Notes: generated by a model not told the origin, from the letters alone. DNA of 36,950 nucleotides from Synechococcales cyanobacterium M55_K2018_004 (GCA_015295905.1 DVEB01000222.1:1-36950), one strand, 5' to 3'; numbered from the stretch's first letter, positions 1 through 8,980 are shown. Numbers and translations: made by a program.

Positions 1-52
1 GTGCGCGACGCGCACGGAACAGCAAGGGGTTCAGCTTATCCAGGATTCACGT
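1..52 (+). repeat. MITE-like hairpin repeat, copy 1 (right half, cut by window edge)
   Basis: The window opens inside the second hairpin of the 122-bp repeat described at 8738-8859. The visible part is the 3' arm GCGCACGGAACAGCAAGG, the linker TTCAGCTTATCC and the right terminus ATTCACGT ending at 52. Orientation is the same as copies 2, 3, 4, 7 and 8. The left half lies outside the window, so target duplication cannot be tested. Confidence 0.85.
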
Positions 53-148
53 TAAATATAGGAATCTCAAATGAGGTCAACTCGCAGAGTTTGCATCAAT
101 GAACGCTATGCCTCCTGCGATCAGAGTTGCATTGCCGGATGTGTCTAA

Positions 149-1252
149 TCAGGGTGTGGTGGCATAAACCTGTTGATAGTACGCCTGATACTCACTCGAC
201 AACAGCGGTTGCCACCAGTGGCGATGCGTCAGGTACCATTCCACGGTTTTGCGCAGGCCAGTCTCTAGGGTTTCACTGGGAGTCCAGCCCAACTCCGTGC
301 GGATCTTAGTTGCGTTGATGGCATAACGGCGGTCGTGTCCTGGGCGGTCTTTGACAAAGGTGATCAGCTGGCGACTGGGGCGCACGGGTAAATCGGGGGC
401 AAGTTCGTCCATCAGATCACACAACTGATGTACTAGGTCAATATTTTTGACTTCATTGTTGCCACCAATGTTATAGGTCTCGCCGGGTGGGGCTTTGTGC
501 AGCACAACTTCCAGGGCACTACAGTGATCCCGTACAAACAACCAGTCGCGCACGTTCTGACCATCCCCATACACGGGTAAGGGTTTTCCCAGCAGGATGT
601 TAATACACATCAGTGGGATCAGCTTTTCGGGAAAGTGGAAGGGGCCATAGTTATTGGAACAGTTCGTGATCACCGTGGGCATGTGGTAGGTGTGGAAGTA
701 GGCCCGTGCCAAATGATCGCTGCCTGCTTTGGAAGCGGAGTAGGGGCTGTTGGGTGCGTAGGGAGTGGTCTCTGTAAAGGCGGGATCGTCCGGTCCCAGG
801 CTGCCATACACCTCATCGGTTGAGACGTGTAGGAAGCGATCGCTCATTGGTTTGCCGCGCTTTTCCCACTGTTGCCGAAACGCCTCCAGGAGCGTAAACG
901 TGCCGACGACATTGGTTTGTACAAATGCCGCAGGGCCAAGAATGGAGCGATCGACGTGCGACTCTGCGGCAAAATGAGCCACCGTATCGATCATTTCTTC
1001 CTCTAGCAAGCTATCCACTAGGGGGCGATCGCAAATATTGCCGTGGACAAACCGAAAGTTTGGGTGGTGCTCAACGGCTGCTAGGCTGCTGCGGTTCCCG
1101 GCGTAGGTGAGGGCATCCAGCACAACCACGCGATCGCCAGGGTAACGTTCAATCCAGTGGTGAACGAAGTTTGAGGCAATAAAGCCAGCACCGCCGGTGA
1201 CCAGCAAACGGCGGGGACCTCTGGAAGGGATGGTGGGTTGAGAAGAAGTCAT
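149..1252 (-). CDS. rfbB: dTDP-glucose 4,6-dehydratase
   Basis: This is the second enzyme of dTDP-L-rhamnose synthesis: it converts dTDP-glucose to dTDP-4-keto-6-deoxyglucose using bound NAD+. It is an extended SDR with a Rossmann motif TGGAGFIAS close to the N-terminus, the catalytic STDEVYG (Asp-Glu) segment, and the YSASK Tyr/Lys pair. I start at the ATG at 1252 (MTSSQPT, 367 residues), which places the Rossmann motif near residue 20; a longer reading to 1375 adds a low-complexity extension. The third glycine of GxxGxxG is alanine (GCC codon), which is uncommon in this family. It lies downstream of three glycosyltransferase genes and apart from rfbC-rfbD-rfbA, so it may be cotranscribed with the GT39 gene or separately expressed. 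Confidence 0.95.
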   Translation of the reverse strand: MTSSQPTIPSRGPRRLLVTGGAGFIASNFVHHWIERYPGDRVVVLDALTYAGNRSSLAAVEHHPNFRFVHGNICDRPLVDSLLEEEMIDTVAHFAAESHVDRSILGPAAFVQTNVVGTFTLLEAFRQQWEKRGKPMSDRFLHVSTDEVYGSLGPDDPAFTETTPYAPNSPYSASKAGSDHLARAYFHTYHMPTVITNCSNNYGPFHFPEKLIPLMCINILLGKPLPVYGDGQNVRDWLFVRDHCSALEVVLHKAPPGETYNIGGNNEVKNIDLVHQLCDLMDELAPDLPVRPSRQLITFVKDRPGHDRRYAINATKIRTELGWTPSETLETGLRKTVEWYLTHRHWWQPLLSSEYQAYYQQVYATTP

Positions 1253-1401
1253 GGTTTGGGTTAGGAGGTTAGGGGTTAAAACGGTTGCAGGCATCACGGC
1301 GGCAGTTAAGGGACTGCAACTCTCGGCTCGGCAGCAAGACTCGCTGAGCAACAGATGCTCGGGGGGCCACCTCAAGGGAGGGTGATGGACTTGCTACAAC
1401 G

Positions 1402-3090
1402 TTAGCTGGGTTTCGGGACGAGTTGCCAGAGGGAAGGGTCTTGTCCTTCCATGACCAAAACTTTGGGTTGAACGTGGGGATGATTTTCAAACTGTTGTTG
1501 AAATTCATGCGTCCAGTCATCGTGTCCGCGTGGATGATAAAAGAAAAGAGTTTGGTTGGTTATTTTTTCAGCCGGGCGATCGCTGACCAGGAAATCAGCC
1601 AGAGTTGAGAGTTGGGGATCGGGCAATCCACAGGTATAGCAGCGGGGTTGTAGCAGAACAGGGATGGTAGGGTCGAGCGCATGGCTTAGGCTCAACAGGT
1701 CTCCCAGTTCTGCATCGCTGATTACCAGGGGGTTTTGTGCTGCTTGAATTGTTTGGGCGATCGCTGGCATTTCACGGTTGTGGGACTTGACCCACCACGT
1801 AGGAGCCTGCACAATCAAGCTGCTGGAAATGATCCCACAAAGCAGCACAAACCCCAGTATTAAATTGCCCTGGTTTTGGACTGGGAGAAACGGCAGGAAC
1901 CATTGTTTTCCAGCGATTGAAGGGGGTGTATGGGTTAGCTTCCAGGTGAGCAGATAGGCGATCGCCCCTTGCAGGCTGAGCAGATAGGGCAAGATATAAC
2001 GAGGAATAGTCCGCATTCCGCCTAAGAGTAGGTCAGGGAGCATCAAACCGATGGCTGTCACCGCCATGGGGGCAACCACAAACAGCCAGACCTGACGTGG
2101 GGTGTGACGACCCAGATGGAAAATAGCATAGACCAGTAGCAGCAATACTAGGCATTGCACCGCAGCATCGACAAAGCGAATTTCGGTATCAAAAATCAGA
2201 CGGCTGTGTGCCTTGAACCAGTTGCGCAGCAGCCCTGTCAGTGGTTGCGCCGCAGTGGTCCAACCTGTAACAGTGTGAATTTGTTGCAGTTGCCGCCACA
2301 CCACGGCAAACCAGGGCAGGGCGACCCCAATGCTACTGAGTAAAGCCATGCCAAAGGACAGATAAACCCGCCGGGGATGCAACCGTCCCCCAGCAAAGAC
2401 GTAGATTGCGTGGGCGATCGCCAGCAATCCTGTAAATAGGAACGTATAAAACCCGACGGCCATTGCAATCCCATAGGCGACCCAACTGGCGATTGTTCGT
2501 TGGCGCAGGGCATACAGCAGGGTTGCATTGCCGAGCAAGATTAATCCAGTCCACAGCCCATACTGGCGTGCTTCTTGGGCGTAGAGCAGATGCAGGGGAG
2601 ACACCGCAATCACTGCCACCCCGACCCAACTCACCAAGTTGGTCTGGAACACGCCTGTTTCTACAAATAATTCGCGGCAGAACCAAAACATGGCGGGCAA
2701 GGCCAGCAGACTGGCGATCGCTGCAAACCCTCGAATCACCTCAATGTTGGTGCCAAAAACCTGCGCCCAGAACCTTGCCAGAGTGTAGAACAAGGGGGGA
2801 TGTTGTGGGTCTTCCGCCGCCAGACTTTGAAGGGTATGCCGAAACGTAGAGCCAGGTTTGATGGTCTGGAACTGTTGAATGGCGGCAACGGTTGTTTCTC
2901 CAGCTTGGCGCAGAGTTTCAACGGCTGTGGCTTCGGTGAATCCGGCAATGCGTAGCGAGGTAAAGCCTTCGTCATACCAATAGACCTTCGTACCTAAGTT
3001 GGTAAACCGAAAACAAATACCCATCACCAACACGATGATGAAGAGAAATCGCATACCAGAGAATTTTGTCAACGGTTTCATCACCAACAT
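1402..3090 (-). CDS. GT39-like integral membrane glycosyltransferase (ArnT/PMT type)
   Basis: A 562-residue polytopic membrane protein. The N-terminus has a hydrophobic helix followed by VYWYDEGFTSLR, an acidic motif in the first external loop typical of the GT39/ArnT/PMT superfamily, which transfers sugars from polyprenyl-phosphate donors. Many hydrophobic segments follow through about residue 430, then a soluble C-terminal domain of roughly 130 residues. Start choice is uncertain: 3090, 3081 (MKPL) and 3054 (MRFLF) are all possible, and a GGGGTGA purine stretch sits just upstream of 3090. It is 48 bp downstream of the GT-B-like glycosyltransferase and upstream of rfbB, fitting a role in decorating a lipid-linked or surface glycan. 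The donor and acceptor cannot be told from sequence. Confidence 0.8.
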   Translation of the reverse strand: MLVMKPLTKFSGMRFLFIIVLVMGICFRFTNLGTKVYWYDEGFTSLRIAGFTEATAVETLRQAGETTVAAIQQFQTIKPGSTFRHTLQSLAAEDPQHPPLFYTLARFWAQVFGTNIEVIRGFAAIASLLALPAMFWFCRELFVETGVFQTNLVSWVGVAVIAVSPLHLLYAQEARQYGLWTGLILLGNATLLYALRQRTIASWVAYGIAMAVGFYTFLFTGLLAIAHAIYVFAGGRLHPRRVYLSFGMALLSSIGVALPWFAVVWRQLQQIHTVTGWTTAAQPLTGLLRNWFKAHSRLIFDTEIRFVDAAVQCLVLLLLVYAIFHLGRHTPRQVWLFVVAPMAVTAIGLMLPDLLLGGMRTIPRYILPYLLSLQGAIAYLLTWKLTHTPPSIAGKQWFLPFLPVQNQGNLILGFVLLCGIISSSLIVQAPTWWVKSHNREMPAIAQTIQAAQNPLVISDAELGDLLSLSHALDPTIPVLLQPRCYTCGLPDPQLSTLADFLVSDRPAEKITNQTLFFYHPRGHDDWTHEFQQQFENHPHVQPKVLVMEGQDPSLWQLVPKPS

Positions 3091-3138
3091 TCACCCCTAC
3101 GGTTGCTAGAAAACGCGATCGCCCAGACAACTCGCTGT

Positions 3139-4266
3139 TCAGCAGCAATAGACTAGATGGGTTTTCATCAGGTCTCGATAGCGTTGATCGATGGCGTTGC
3201 ACTGTTGTGTCAGAGCCTCAGGAATTGGCAAGTCTAGCCGTGAAAGCATCGTTTTAATGCGCCAACGCCAATCGTGGCGCATCAAATTTTCAAGGTAATT
3301 CCGCCGATGGATTTGGCGCAGTCGTTGAGTATCGTTGAGCAACGCTTCAATCACATCGACACACGCTTGGGGATCATCAGGGAGTTCAAGGGTGGCATCC
3401 TCCCAGTCCAATAATTCATCGGCAATGGGGGTAGTCGGACGTTTTCCCATAATGGCACAACCCGCCGCTCCACACTGAAACCAACGGAGGGTGACAAAGG
3501 AGTGAGGGAACTCTCGCATACCGGGGTACAGCGTATCGTAGGCCAAGGCAAGGCGCGATCGCCGCAGCAATTGGTAGAGTTGACGAGTACTCTCTAGGTC
3601 CGCTCGCTGGGCGTAGGGAGCAACCGGGAAATGCTCAGTCTGGCGTGGCACCAACCGCAAATAAAGGCGTGAAGACTGGGGATGGTGGTAGGTGGCACTC
3701 AATACCTGGTGGTGAAGTTTGGGAATGCGCCCATAGCTGATTAGGTCAATGCAGCGATGCGGATTCCCAGAACCATGCTGCCAGGCATCAGCCCCAAACG
3801 ATAGCAGTGAAACGGGAATGTTGAGATATCGCTGCAGCGGTTCCACCATTTCTGGCATCGGTACGAACAGATGGTCGAACTGTCGCACGGCTGCCGGATA
3901 ATCCTTGAATAACCAGGAGTCAAACACATAGGCAGCCACCACATCAAACTGCTGACGCCAGTTCGGCAAACTCGACAACACTTGCAGACGAGTGGGGTGG
4001 AGTGCAATTAACAGTAAAACATTCGTTTCGTTGGGCAGATGGAGTCGTTGCAAGGGTTGATAAAAGCCACCACTCCATTGCAGATATCGATCGGCGAGTT
4101 TGGCGGCAATACCTCCTCGTCCTCGACTCCACTGCCTGAGCGATCGCGCTTTCGGCACAAGAATTTTGGCCGCACAGCTCTCTGCAATAATTTCTTCTAA
4201 TTCGTAGAGCGGATCATCCGAGACCGAAGAAATGATCCCCCTTGCAGACAGTAAATAAACCCCCAT
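3139..4266 (-). CDS. GT-B-like glycosyltransferase family protein
   Basis: A 375-residue soluble protein. The C-terminal half resembles the CgeB/YkvP-like Glyco_trans_1 group: a conserved stretch HSFVTLRWFQCGAAG followed by MGKRPTTP and a terminal helical region with an HDWRWR segment near the end. The N-terminal half (VVAAYVFDSWLFKDYPAAVRQ, then DHLFVPMPEM) looks like the acceptor-side Rossmann fold. No membrane segment is seen. It lies between the GT4 gene (283-bp gap upstream) and the GT39-like gene (48 bp downstream), so it probably acts in the same glycan pathway. The sugar specificity is unknown. The ATG at 4266 is the only good start. Confidence 0.65.
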   Translation of the reverse strand: MGVYLLSARGIISSVSDDPLYELEEIIAESCAAKILVPKARSLRQWSRGRGGIAAKLADRYLQWSGGFYQPLQRLHLPNETNVLLLIALHPTRLQVLSSLPNWRQQFDVVAAYVFDSWLFKDYPAAVRQFDHLFVPMPEMVEPLQRYLNIPVSLLSFGADAWQHGSGNPHRCIDLISYGRIPKLHHQVLSATYHHPQSSRLYLRLVPRQTEHFPVAPYAQRADLESTRQLYQLLRRSRLALAYDTLYPGMREFPHSFVTLRWFQCGAAGCAIMGKRPTTPIADELLDWEDATLELPDDPQACVDVIEALLNDTQRLRQIHRRNYLENLMRHDWRWRIKTMLSRLDLPIPEALTQQCNAIDQRYRDLMKTHLVYCC

Positions 4267-4549
4267 CCCAGGAAATCCTTCTTGCTTAAGCGTTCACGTC
4301 GCACCTTGCGCCCTGGACTCAGCGGGATAGCCTAACTTGGCGCTCCCTGAGCAGCAGCAAACCTGGAGTTCAAATGGTGTCCTCCAAATTGTGTTGCGAG
4401 TCCTGTTCTGTTTTGCAACCCTGGATTCAGTGGCTATACTGCTTCAGCCTACAATTTTGCAGTTAGTAGTTCCCCCCTTAAGGGGGCTGACAAAAGTCAG
4501 GACTACGAACCATGTCTAGACACGCTATAACCGTAGATTGCCCTGAAAA
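4267..4549. other. Intergenic gap in the glycan locus with a compound hairpin
   Basis: This 283-bp gap separates the GT4 gene from the next glycosyltransferase gene. It has no convincing ORF. Its one clear structure is the branched inverted repeat at 4462-4510. The rest is unremarkable; ACGCTATAAC near 4522 recalls the terminus of the second repeat family at 21580-21612. Confidence 0.6.
4462..4510. repeat. Three-stem palindromic element
   Basis: An outer imperfect stem pairs GTTAGTAGT (4462-4470) with ACTACGAAC (4502-4510). Inside it are two further hairpins: CCCCC-TTAA-GGGGG (4473-4486) and TGAC-AAAA-GTCA (4488-4499). The layout resembles short dispersed palindromes in filamentous cyanobacterial genomes. 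It could interrupt or attenuate transcription between the two glycosyltransferase genes. Confidence 0.6.
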
Positions 4550-5875
4550 TTACTGAATTGCCCTCGGAGTGAGCTTTTTTTCAATCAATCGATGATATTC
4601 CCGGACAATTTGCTCTGCCTTGTTGCCCCACTCAAACTCCTGTGCCCTCAAGCGGGCCTGTATTGATAACCGCTTGCGTAGGTCTTGGTCTAGCACGAGG
4701 TCAGTGATGTGCTGTTGCAGCCTGTTGACCACGTACTGACGGGATATGGGTTCAATACTGAACCCATTTTCAGGAGTGACGTATTCCCCAATGCCGCCAT
4801 TGTTGACCACAATGCAGGGCAGGCCACAGGCCATTGCTTCCAACACCACTGCACCGCCAAACTCCCGCACCGACGGGAAGCAAAAAATATCTGCTCGACG
4901 GTAGTAGTTCAGCGTTTCCTGCTGCGCCACCCAGCCCACAAACGTGACGCGATCGCCCAGTTGTAATTGCTGCTGCTGCTGCTGCAAATTCTGCCGCTCC
5001 ACACCGTCTCCCACAATCGTCAGATGCACTCGTTGCTGAATTTCAGGCGGCAGTTGGCTGATGGCATCCAGCAGCATATCTGCCCCCTTGTAGGGCACTA
5101 GCCGCCCCACAAACAGCAGTTCAATGCAGTTGTCCGAGGCGCGAGACAAGTCGTCTACTGCGGTGGTTTCTAGGAAGGCAGCATCAATCCCATTCTCGTA
5201 GAACAGAGAGATCCGTTCATCCGGGACGTGCAATTGCTCCTGAATCATGTTCATTGTGAAGGTGGAGCCTGCCAAGATGTGGTCTGCCCGTTTGTAGGTC
5301 TCCACATAACCAGGGATCAGCCGCACCAAGTGACGGATCGCATTCAGATAGGAAAACTCTCGCCGTGCGACGTCCTGGAATCCCTTCGGAAAGGACACAC
5401 CGCCATTGACTGGCCCTAGCAGGAAAGGAACCTCCTTGCAGGCGCGAACGAGTTTCACCGGATAGCGGGGCATCATCGGTGTGAGGACGTGAACAATGTC
5501 GTAAGCGCCAGCTTGGACTTTATCCTTGAAGGCGTTGTAGACGTTGTTGTTGAACTCCGCGTAGATGGGATAGTTCAATGTGTGGTAGAGCTGCCAGACT
5601 TTGGAAACCAGTGGAGCAAACAAACGGTAGTATCCCCGAATCAACTCACTTTCGGGCATATAAATGACGTTGGTGTGTCCCTTTGCTGCGATTGCATTCC
5701 GGTTGCGCTCGTGGGTCACAAGGGTGACATTCGCCCGTTTGTCAATCTCCCGAAAAAAGTTGTAGCCCACCAGCGGCACTGAAGGCCATTCTGGATTGCA
5801 CTGCTCGATGATGAGCAGGACCTTGAGCGATGAACCGACTGGCTGGAGATGAACGTTCGTTTGAGTTTGCATCAT
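4550..5875 (-). CDS. GT4-family glycosyltransferase
   Basis: A retaining GT-B glycosyltransferase that would transfer a sugar from a nucleotide donor in the cytoplasm. The N-terminal domain begins LKVLLIIEQCNPEWPSVPLV, and the C-terminal domain holds LLFVGRLVPYKGADMLLDAI, a VGDG turn, and the EX7E motif in EFGGAVVLEAMACGLP, followed by NNGGIGEYV. I prefer the ATG at 5875 (MMQTQTN) over an upstream TTG at 5893, giving 441 residues. It follows rfbA by 81 bp on the same strand and is probably in one transcript with rfbC-rfbD-rfbA, so a rhamnosyl or other transferase feeding the same polysaccharide is likely. The N-domain details (PLVGYNF, then LLGPVNGG) fit the GT4 group but do not set the sugar. 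Confidence 0.88.
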   Translation of the reverse strand: MMQTQTNVHLQPVGSSLKVLLIIEQCNPEWPSVPLVGYNFFREIDKRANVTLVTHERNRNAIAAKGHTNVIYMPESELIRGYYRLFAPLVSKVWQLYHTLNYPIYAEFNNNVYNAFKDKVQAGAYDIVHVLTPMMPRYPVKLVRACKEVPFLLGPVNGGVSFPKGFQDVARREFSYLNAIRHLVRLIPGYVETYKRADHILAGSTFTMNMIQEQLHVPDERISLFYENGIDAAFLETTAVDDLSRASDNCIELLFVGRLVPYKGADMLLDAISQLPPEIQQRVHLTIVGDGVERQNLQQQQQQLQLGDRVTFVGWVAQQETLNYYRRADIFCFPSVREFGGAVVLEAMACGLPCIVVNNGGIGEYVTPENGFSIEPISRQYVVNRLQQHITDLVLDQDLRKRLSIQARLRAQEFEWGNKAEQIVREYHRLIEKKLTPRAIQ

Positions 5876-5956
5876 GGTGGCAGGGGGGAACAAGAGATCG
5901 TTGAGTAACTTGGTGGTCGTGTTGGGCAGACTCTGAAGGGCGAGGTATGGCGATCG

Positions 5957-7030
5957 CTACACCAGTTCAATCTGAGAATCATCCCCTACCATAAACCGGA
6001 GTGCCTGCGGGCGTTGAGGTGCTGCTTTGATGTGTGCCCGCCGCCCAATCAAGCTATCCACAATGCGCTGTTGCACGTTCGTTACGCGGGCACCCTGGAG
6101 CAGCACACTGTGTTCAATATCAACATTGATCAGCGATACGTGATCGGAAATGCTGCTGTAGGGGCCAACAAAACAGTTTTCTAGATGACAATTTTCCCCA
6201 ATCACGACCGGGCCACGAATTGTGCAGTTTATGATTTTAGACCCCTGCCCGATGTGAACACGACCCGAGATTTGACTGCGAGCATCCACTTCACCTTGGT
6301 TGCAGGCGACGGTGCAGGTGTCTAGAATGACGCGATTGGCTTCCAATAGGTCATCCTTTTTCCCAGTATCGAGCCACCAGCCAGTCAGTTGATGAGCCTC
6401 TACCGGACGCTGCCAGTCGATCAATTGCTGGATAGCATCGGTGATTTCTAGTTCTCCCCGCGCCGAGGGCTGGATGTGGGCGATCGCCTCATGGATTGCT
6501 TTTGAGAATAAATAAACCCCTACCAATGCCAGGTTTGAAGGAGGCTGCTGCGGTTTCTCGATCAACTGCAAAATGCGACCCTCAGCATCGACCCGCGCTA
6601 CGCCAAAAGCCGAGGGATTCGCAACGGGACAGAGCAGCGTCAGAGCGTCCAGGGTTTTTCTCTTGAACTGATCCACCAGGTCATGCAGACCACCCTGCAC
6701 CAAGTTATCGCCTAAGTACATCACAAAGGGGGCATCGCCCAAAAAGGGCTGGGCCACCTTGACGGCGTGGGCCAGCCCTGCCGGTTGCTCCTGCAAGATG
6801 TAGGTGATTTGGGCACCAAAGCGATCGCCATTGCCCGTCTTGGCCTTAACTTCTGCGCCCGTCTCCGGGCTGATGATGATACCAATCTCATGGATCCCAG
6901 CAGCGACAATGGCCTCCAGTCCGTACCAGAGAATTGGCTTATTGGCGACGGGCACCAGTTGCTTAGCGCCCGTATAGGTGAGCGGACGCAGACGAGTTCC
7001 TTTACCGCCCGATAGAATGAGTGCTTTCAT
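5957..7030 (-). CDS. rfbA: Glucose-1-phosphate thymidylyltransferase, long form
   Basis: Makes dTDP-glucose from glucose-1-phosphate and dTTP, the first step toward dTDP-rhamnose. The nucleotide-binding motif is SGGKGTRLRPLT at the N-terminus, followed by PVANKPILWYGLE and MYLGDNLVQGG. At 357 residues it is longer than the roughly 290-residue RmlA of enterobacteria; the extra C-terminal part (about residues 245-330) has hexapeptide-like repeats suggesting a left-handed beta-helix, as in the StrD-type long form. The ATG at 7030 overlaps the 3' end of rfbD by 29 bp, which indicates translational coupling. Confidence 0.95.
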   Translation of the reverse strand: MKALILSGGKGTRLRPLTYTGAKQLVPVANKPILWYGLEAIVAAGIHEIGIIISPETGAEVKAKTGNGDRFGAQITYILQEQPAGLAHAVKVAQPFLGDAPFVMYLGDNLVQGGLHDLVDQFKRKTLDALTLLCPVANPSAFGVARVDAEGRILQLIEKPQQPPSNLALVGVYLFSKAIHEAIAHIQPSARGELEITDAIQQLIDWQRPVEAHQLTGWWLDTGKKDDLLEANRVILDTCTVACNQGEVDARSQISGRVHIGQGSKIINCTIRGPVVIGENCHLENCFVGPYSSISDHVSLINVDIEHSVLLQGARVTNVQQRIVDSLIGRRAHIKAAPQRPQALRFMVGDDSQIELV

Positions 7031-7946
7031 AGGTCTGTGTATAGAGTTCAGTGAGCATCAACCGGAGCGATCGCCGCCAGTGGGGTGGGTGTGTCCCCAG
7101 CAGCGCAGCCGTCTTTTTACCCGAAAGAACCGAGTAGGCCGGACGTTTGGCCGGTGTGGGGTAGTCTACTGTACCAATGGGCACTACCCGCTGGACTTGC
7201 AACGGGAACCCGATCGCCGCTGCCTCTTCAAAAATGGCGATCGCGAAGTCATACCAACTGGCAACACCGCTGTTGGTGTAGTGATAGATGCCAGAGAGGT
7301 CTGACGGGTCAGGGGTTGCATCTGCCGACTTCACAATGAACTGGGCGATCGCCCCTGCCAAGTCCTTTGCCCAGGTCGGACTGCCCACTTGGTCAGCAAC
7401 CACCCGTATTTCTTCCCGGTCTGCCCCCAGCCGCAGCATCGTTTTCACGAAGTTAACGGCACCCAAGGCGCCATAGACCCACGCGGTCCGCAGAATGAAG
7501 TAGGAACAGGAAGGATGGGCCGTTGACCAGACCTGCTGGATGCCTTGCTCTCCCAATAACTTCGATCTGGCATAAACGCCAAGCGGATTCACCGGATCGG
7601 CTTCCAGATAGGGCGTATTCTTCTGACCATTGAACACATAGTCAGTGGAGAGGTGTAGAAGAGAACACCCCTGCTGCACCGCCACTTCCGCCATCACTTT
7701 GGGAGCAGTCGCGTTAATGGCGATCGCCAAGTCCGCCTCAGACTCCGCTTTATCCACAGCGGTGTAGGCTGCTGCATTAACAATCCAATCGGGTTTTGCT
7801 TCATGCAGCACTGCACGAATCTGTTGAGTATCTGTCAAATCCAACGTGCTTCGTGTTATCTGAATTACATCTCCTACGGGGGGCAGCGTTTGTTGTAGCT
7901 CGCGTCCTACCTGACCATTGGCACCTACTAGCAAAATACGCCTCAC
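7002..7946 (-). CDS. rfbD: dTDP-4-dehydrorhamnose reductase
   Basis: Last step of dTDP-L-rhamnose synthesis: NAD(P)H-dependent reduction of the 4-keto sugar. Rossmann motif LLVGANGQVGREL at the N-terminus, LSTDYVFNG (substrate/catalytic Ser-Thr-Asp), YARSKLLGE (the YxxxK pair) and LRTAWVYG are all present; 314 residues is normal for the family. The start is a GTG at 7946 that overlaps the rfbC stop codon in the sequence GTGA, and its 3' end runs into rfbA. The three genes are therefore tightly coupled. Confidence 0.95.
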   Translation of the reverse strand: MRRILLVGANGQVGRELQQTLPPVGDVIQITRSTLDLTDTQQIRAVLHEAKPDWIVNAAAYTAVDKAESEADLAIAINATAPKVMAEVAVQQGCSLLHLSTDYVFNGQKNTPYLEADPVNPLGVYARSKLLGEQGIQQVWSTAHPSCSYFILRTAWVYGALGAVNFVKTMLRLGADREEIRVVADQVGSPTWAKDLAGAIAQFIVKSADATPDPSDLSGIYHYTNSGVASWYDFAIAIFEEAAAIGFPLQVQRVVPIGTVDYPTPAKRPAYSVLSGKKTAALLGTHPPHWRRSLRLMLTELYTQTYESTHSIGR

Positions 7947-8488
7947 GCAAACACCTCCGCTTCAGCCAGCGTCTTCCCAGCCTGGTCTTTGGCAGACAGA
8001 ATGGGGGGGGACTCCAGTGGCCATGCGATCGCCAGACTGGGGTCGTCCCAAAGAATGCAACGTTCGTGCTGTGGCGCATAGTAATCAGTCGTCTTATATA
8101 GCACCTCCGCTGTGTCTGACATCACCAAAAACCCGTGGGCAAAGCCAGGGGGAACCCAGAGTTGTTTGCGGTTTTCTGCGCTCAGCAGGCAACCGACCCA
8201 TTGCCCAAAGGTGGGAGAGCTTTTGCGAATATCGACCGCCACATCAAAAATTGTGCCGAGGATAACACGGACTAACTTGCCTTGAGCCTGCTGGATCTGG
8301 TAGTGCAGACCCCGCAGCACGTTATGGCAGGAGCGGGAGTGATTGTCCTGTACAAAGTGGGTGACCTGTCCGACCTTGTCTGAGAAAACCCGCTCGTTGA
8401 AGCTTTCAAAGAAAAAGCCACGACTGTCTTCAAACACGCGAGGCTCGATCACCACAACCTCTGGAATTTCGGTCGGCAAGACGTTCAT
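7943..8488 (-). CDS. rfbC: dTDP-4-dehydrorhamnose 3,5-epimerase
   Basis: Cupin-fold epimerase that acts between RfbB and RfbD. Recognised by EPRVFEDSRGFFFESFN, the catalytic-His segment VLRGLHYQ, WVPPGFAHGFLV and YKTTDYYAP. The ATG at 8488 (MNVLPTE, 181 residues) is chosen over an upstream start at 8524 because it has a GAGGTGGG Shine-Dalgarno-like sequence at the right distance and matches the family N-terminus. It is the first gene of the minus-strand rfb transcript; the upstream 250 bp separate it from repeat copy 2 and the divergent gifB unit. Confidence 0.95.
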   Translation of the reverse strand: MNVLPTEIPEVVVIEPRVFEDSRGFFFESFNERVFSDKVGQVTHFVQDNHSRSCHNVLRGLHYQIQQAQGKLVRVILGTIFDVAVDIRKSSPTFGQWVGCLLSAENRKQLWVPPGFAHGFLVMSDTAEVLYKTTDYYAPQHERCILWDDPSLAIAWPLESPPILSAKDQAGKTLAEAEVFA

Positions 8489-8737
8489 AACAATTTCCCA
8501 CCTCAAAAGTTCTTGACAGCGCAAAAACGACCGAATAGACAGGAAAGAAGCGTCTGAGTCATCGCCTCAAGCTCTCCTGATTCAGAATTCAGATTGCACA
8601 GGCAATCTCTCATAAGAGTGCCCGAAACAATAGACGACCCAACAGATAAAATAGAACCTGCGCAAAAGCTAGCATTTCAGGCTCAGCTAAATACTTTTAG
8701 GGCAAAATTTTACAAAATCTTCAAACCCCCACAAATG
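8489..8737. other. Upstream region of the rfb operon
   Basis: About 250 bp of non-coding DNA between rfbC and repeat copy 2. It is AT-richer than its neighbours near 8640-8720 and should hold the minus-strand rfbC promoter, but no -35/-10 pair stands out enough to call. Confidence 0.4.
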
Positions 8738-8859
8738 ACGTCAGTTCGGATTAAGAGGGTTTGGGGGCACCGCGCCGGGCGCGGTGCCCCCAAACCCTCC
8801 ATGTTCCGTGCGCGCCGCGCACGGAACATGGAGGGTTTCAGCCTATCCCGAATTCACGT
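8738..8859 (+). repeat. MITE-like two-hairpin repeat, copy 2 (full length, 122 bp)
   Basis: A complete copy. Its termini are ACGTCAGTTCGG and CCGAATTCACGT, which are imperfect inverted repeats. Hairpin A is centred on the GGGCGCGG region (arms GGGGGCACCGCGCC / GGCGCGGTGCCCCC); hairpin B has arms CCTCCATGTTCCGTGCGCG / CGCGCACGGAACATGGAGG. CACAAAT occurs at 8730-8736, one base before the left end, and again at 8860-8866 directly after the right end, consistent with a target-site duplication. It lies between divergent rfbC and gifB. Confidence 0.9.
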
Positions 8860-8935
8860 CACAAATACAAAGCTTTGACGCTCCTAGGTCCAAACTCTAT
8901 AGGAGGCAATTTCCGAAAAAATTTAACTTTACCCC

Positions 8936-8964
8936 TTGACAAGAAACTGTCAAACGGTAACAAT
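8936..8964 (+). promoter_or_regulatory. Predicted gifB promoter (-35 and -10)
   Basis: A perfect -35 hexamer TTGACA at 8936-8941 is followed at 16-17 bp by TAACAAT at 8958-8964, a plausible -10. Transcription would begin near 8971, just ahead of the riboswitch. The -35 also overlaps a small inverted repeat GACA-N6-TGTC (8938-8951). Confidence 0.65.
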
Positions 8965-8970
8965 GAATAC
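8957..8970 (+). promoter_or_regulatory. NtcA-binding site (GTA-N8-TAC) over the gifB -10 region
   Basis: GTAACAATGAATAC fits the canonical NtcA box GTA-N8-TAC exactly. It overlaps the predicted -10 element and start point. At gif genes NtcA is a repressor under nitrogen limitation, and a site in this position would block RNA polymerase, so location and known biology agree. Confidence 0.8.
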
Positions 8971-8980
8971 AGAAAGTTAA

